A stretch of 14,881 nt of DNA from positions 4,336-19,216 of the forward strand of contig NHHQ01000082.1 in NCBI GenBank assembly GCA_002170915.1. The letters run 5' to 3'. Each line of letters starts with the position of its first letter. Within the stretch, counting starts at the first letter, position 1. Both the position numbers and the translations under genes were made by a program. Shown piece after piece: positions 13,172 through 14,881 of the stretch. The notes under the pieces were generated by a model. The model saw only the letters and a list, made by a program, of their open reading frames with translations. It ran no database searches and was not told where the DNA came from. The DNA comes from Rhodospirillaceae bacterium TMED167 (GTDB lineage: Bacteria > Pseudomonadota > Alphaproteobacteria > Rhodospirillales_A > UBA2165).

Positions 13172-14380
13172 TCAGTTGATCGATGCCGCCCTCTCTATGC
13201 CTTCAATCATTGAGGCCCGTCTCAAGTAAGGCCGAGCTTTGGCTGGATCGGCGATAATTTCGCGGAGGCTCTCGTGGAAAGCTTCTCGTTCTATCGGGTT
13301 AGTGTTTTCTAGATTTTTTTTGTTTTCGATGGTTTGGCGCTGAAGATACTCCTCTGCCACCGTTCGCCTCTGGCGGTCGTAGAGGTCAAGCTGATCCTCC
13401 CCCGCTTCGTCGACCCAAATCTTAGAGAGCTTTTCGGTCAGGCTAAACACGTCGTGAAGGCCAAAGTTCATGCCCATACCGCCAAGCGGATTGTTGATGT
13501 GGGCTGCGTCACCCGCCACAAGTATACGGCCGTCTCGATAGCAGGACGCTACGCGCTGATGTACGTTATACAAATTGCGGTGCACGATCTCGAATGGCTC
13601 CTTCTTGGTCTGAAAGCCTTGGAGCCGCGTTTCAATGGTGTCATCATCAAAAAGCTCCTCTTGGGAAAGACTGGGGTCAGTCGGGAAGACGACCCTCCAA
13701 ATCCCTTCATCGTTCCAGCCCGGAACCTTAAAAAGGGCACACCATTCCGCGGGGTCGGCGATATAGTTGGTGAATGCATATCCTGCGTCGGCGAAATTAT
13801 AAGTGGTCGAAACCACCAAGAATCGTTCCGGATGGGTAAAGCCGCCAAAGTCAACATCCATACATTTCCTGACCTGACTGCGTCCGCCATCGCAACCAAT
13901 GAGATAGCGTCCCCGGAGGCTTTTCGGGCCATCAGGCGAGCTTACCTCCACGGTCACGCCGTCCTGATCTTGCATCACATTTTTCACAGTATGCTGCCGC
14001 AGTATTTCGTGATTATTGAAGTCCTGCAGGGCGTCATCAATGATATGCGACACTTTGTGCTGCTCGAGCATCAGCCGGAAAGGATAGGGCGTGTCCTCAG
14101 ACAGAACACCCAAGTCAAAGTCGGCTACCAAACCGGTCTTCCGGTCACGGTAATGGTAATTCCGAACGACATAGCCTCGTTCAATCATGGTTTCCGTGAC
14201 CCCCAATCTTTTGAACATCTCCAGGCTCGGAGGGTGGATGGTACCCGCGCGCGGGTCATCCTTGATCATCGCCTCCGCCTCCAACAAGGTGAAGGGAACG
14301 CCGTACTGGGCAAGGTTGAGGGCGGCGGTGTATCCGACGGGGCCGGCACCCGCAATTATTACACGATTGTCATTTTCCAT
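13172..14380 (-). CDS. FAD-dependent aromatic-type monooxygenase (class A flavoprotein hydroxylase), 402 aa
   Basis: Flavoprotein hydroxylase with all three usual motifs: the dinucleotide motif VIIAGAGPVGYTAA (Gly11, Gly13, Gly16), the NADPH/FAD DG motif YLIGCDGGRSQVRK (Asp164, Gly165), and the GD motif DGRILVAGDAAHINNPLGGM (Asp291). The region FRLMLEQHKV corresponds to the substrate-flanking FxxxLEQ element seen in MhpA- and phenol-hydroxylase-like enzymes. At 402 residues it lacks the C-terminal thioredoxin-like domain of MhpA- or phenol-hydroxylase-sized enzymes. The ATG has an AGAAGTGA purine-rich site close upstream. It probably hydroxylates a phenolic or hydroxypyridine-type ring carbon using NAD(P)H and O2. 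The substrate is not inferable. It converges on the TRAP permease gene and diverges from the decarboxylase-like gene at 14484. Confidence 0.9.
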   Translation of the reverse strand: MENDNRVIIAGAGPVGYTAALNLAQYGVPFTLLEAEAMIKDDPRAGTIHPPSLEMFKRLGVTETMIERGYVVRNYHYRDRKTGLVADFDLGVLSEDTPYPFRLMLEQHKVSHIIDDALQDFNNHEILRQHTVKNVMQDQDGVTVEVSSPDGPKSLRGRYLIGCDGGRSQVRKCMDVDFGGFTHPERFLVVSTTYNFADAGYAFTNYIADPAEWCALFKVPGWNDEGIWRVVFPTDPSLSQEELFDDDTIETRLQGFQTKKEPFEIVHRNLYNVHQRVASCYRDGRILVAGDAAHINNPLGGMGMNFGLHDVFSLTEKLSKIWVDEAGEDQLDLYDRQRRTVAEEYLQRQTIENKKNLENTNPIEREAFHESLREIIADPAKARPYLRRASMIEGIERAASIN

Positions 14381-14483
14381 TAGTCACTTCTATTCTACCA
14401 TTTCAATTCAGGATTCGGCGGGTATAATTTAAGCCTCGCAAGCATCAACGTAATCCAGACTTAGACTTACCTAAGGGGAGCCC
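14381..14483. promoter_or_regulatory. Compact divergent promoter region with overlapping -10 boxes
   Basis: Toward the right-hand gene, TATAAT (14423-14428) is a perfect -10 with a weak TTTCAA -35 (14401-14406, 16-base spacer). Toward the monooxygenase, TTGATG (complement of 14443-14448) and TATACC (complement of 14421-14426) are spaced 16 bases. The two -10 boxes overlap on opposite strands, so the polymerases would compete. CTTAG-N6-CTAAG (14460-14475) is a short dyad next to the right gene's ribosome site. Confidence 0.45.
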
Positions 14484-14881
14484 ATGAACCAAGAGGTAAA
14501 ATTAAAACCACAGGAACCATGGATTGGGTCCCGTGGCAGGATTGCAGTTATCCTACCGTCGACTAACATCGGCGTGGAATATGATTGCCAGCAGTTGATC
14601 CCACCTGGGGTGTCGTGGCATTTCTGCCGTTTTTTTGTGGAGCAGCCTGACCTCTCCAGCGACAATATGTTCCTGGCCTTTATCGAGGCCATCCGACACA
14701 CTATCCCGCATGCCATGCGAGATGCTATGACCTGTGAGCCTTCACAGATTATGATGGGCATGTCCGCCGAGACATTTTGGGGCGGCCTGGAGGGTAATGC
14801 TGAGTTTACTGCCCGTCTTCGGGACGTGTGTGGGGATGAGATTGGCATTTGCACAGGCGCGAATGCTCTTGATGAGTCCCT
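14484..14881 (+). CDS. Maleate isomerase/arylmalonate decarboxylase-family protein, N-terminal 132 aa (3' end outside window)
   Basis: The reading frame is open from the ATG at 14484 to the right edge with no stop, and is preceded by AAGGGGAG, an excellent ribosome site. The product begins MNQEVKLKPQEPWIG and shows the family's first strand GRIAVILPSTNIGVEYD (residues 18-34), then the segment IMMGMSAETFWGGLEGNAEF (89-108) and ICTGANALDES. MGxS...TF(W)xG at the first active-site loop resembles arylmalonate decarboxylase, which has Gly where racemases have Cys. The second catalytic region (around residue 190-210) lies outside the window. It is a diverged paralogue of the gene at 7208-7987, which keeps Cys at this loop. 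It diverges from the monooxygenase gene. It is either a decarboxylase or an isomerase of a diacid. Confidence 0.85.
   Translation, partial: MNQEVKLKPQEPWIGSRGRIAVILPSTNIGVEYDCQQLIPPGVSWHFCRFFVEQPDLSSDNMFLAFIEAIRHTIPHAMRDAMTCEPSQIMMGMSAETFWGGLEGNAEFTARLRDVCGDEIGICTGANALDES

Noticed and set aside
13334..14383. Long open frame (349 codons) on the + strand opposite the FAD monooxygenase
   Set aside because: It is the exact antisense of a gene with all flavoprotein motifs. It has no recognisable domain, and its composition fits a codon-bias shadow.
1..14881. CRISPR arrays, insertion sequences, tRNA genes or long direct repeats
   Set aside because: I saw no periodic repeats, transposase genes, terminal inverted repeats or tRNA-like cloverleaf sequences on either strand.

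Overview
The window reads as chromosomal accessory DNA of an alphaproteobacterium-like organism. It has moderately high G+C, short intergenic gaps, purine-rich ribosome sites, some TTG starts, a TAXI-type TRAP transporter and a set of degradative enzyme families common in Rhodospirillales and Rhodobacterales. The taxonomic placement is inference. There are no RNA genes, mobile elements or CRISPR arrays.

Layout. (1) At 1-531 (+) lies the C-terminal end of a molybdenum hydroxylase large subunit. Its stop overlaps that of a small convergent gene for an exported or membrane-anchored protein (528-713, -). (2) At 855-1850 (+) is a PdxA-family dehydrogenase, preceded by a near-perfect palindrome that looks like an operator. 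(3) From 10098 down to 1863 (-) runs a probable eight-gene operon: NmrA-like reductase, CaiB-type CoA-transferase, maleate isomerase/Asp-Glu racemase family enzyme, glutamine-synthetase-like ligase, Rieske dioxygenase alpha, Rieske dioxygenase beta, a substrate-binding-protein-like protein without a signal peptide, and an isochorismatase-fold amidohydrolase. (4) At 10226-13107 (+), divergent from that operon, are a TAXI solute receptor and a fused TRAP permease, visibly more AT-rich than the rest. (5) At 13172-14380 (-) is an FAD aromatic-type monooxygenase. Divergent from it, and running off the right edge from 14484, is a second maleate isomerase/arylmalonate decarboxylase family gene with no stop inside the window.

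Working model (inference). The locus takes up an organic acid through TAXI-TRAP and degrades an aromatic or N-heterocyclic compound. The most distinctive feature is a GS-like ligase placed directly before Rieske alpha and beta genes. This recalls aniline dioxygenase clusters (tdnQ-T-A1A2B, atdA1-A5), where a GS-like enzyme gamma-glutamylates the amine before dioxygenation. No class-I amidotransferase partner is visible here; an isochorismatase-fold amidohydrolase occupies the operon instead. The PdxA-like protein could supply the cis-diol dehydrogenase step, as TphB does in terephthalate degradation. A competing reading compares the Mo-hydroxylase, FAD monooxygenase, maleamate-amidase-like and maleate-isomerase-like genes with nicotinate (nic) degradation. 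The substrate cannot be fixed from sequence alone. No ferredoxin, reductase or regulator gene lies in the window.
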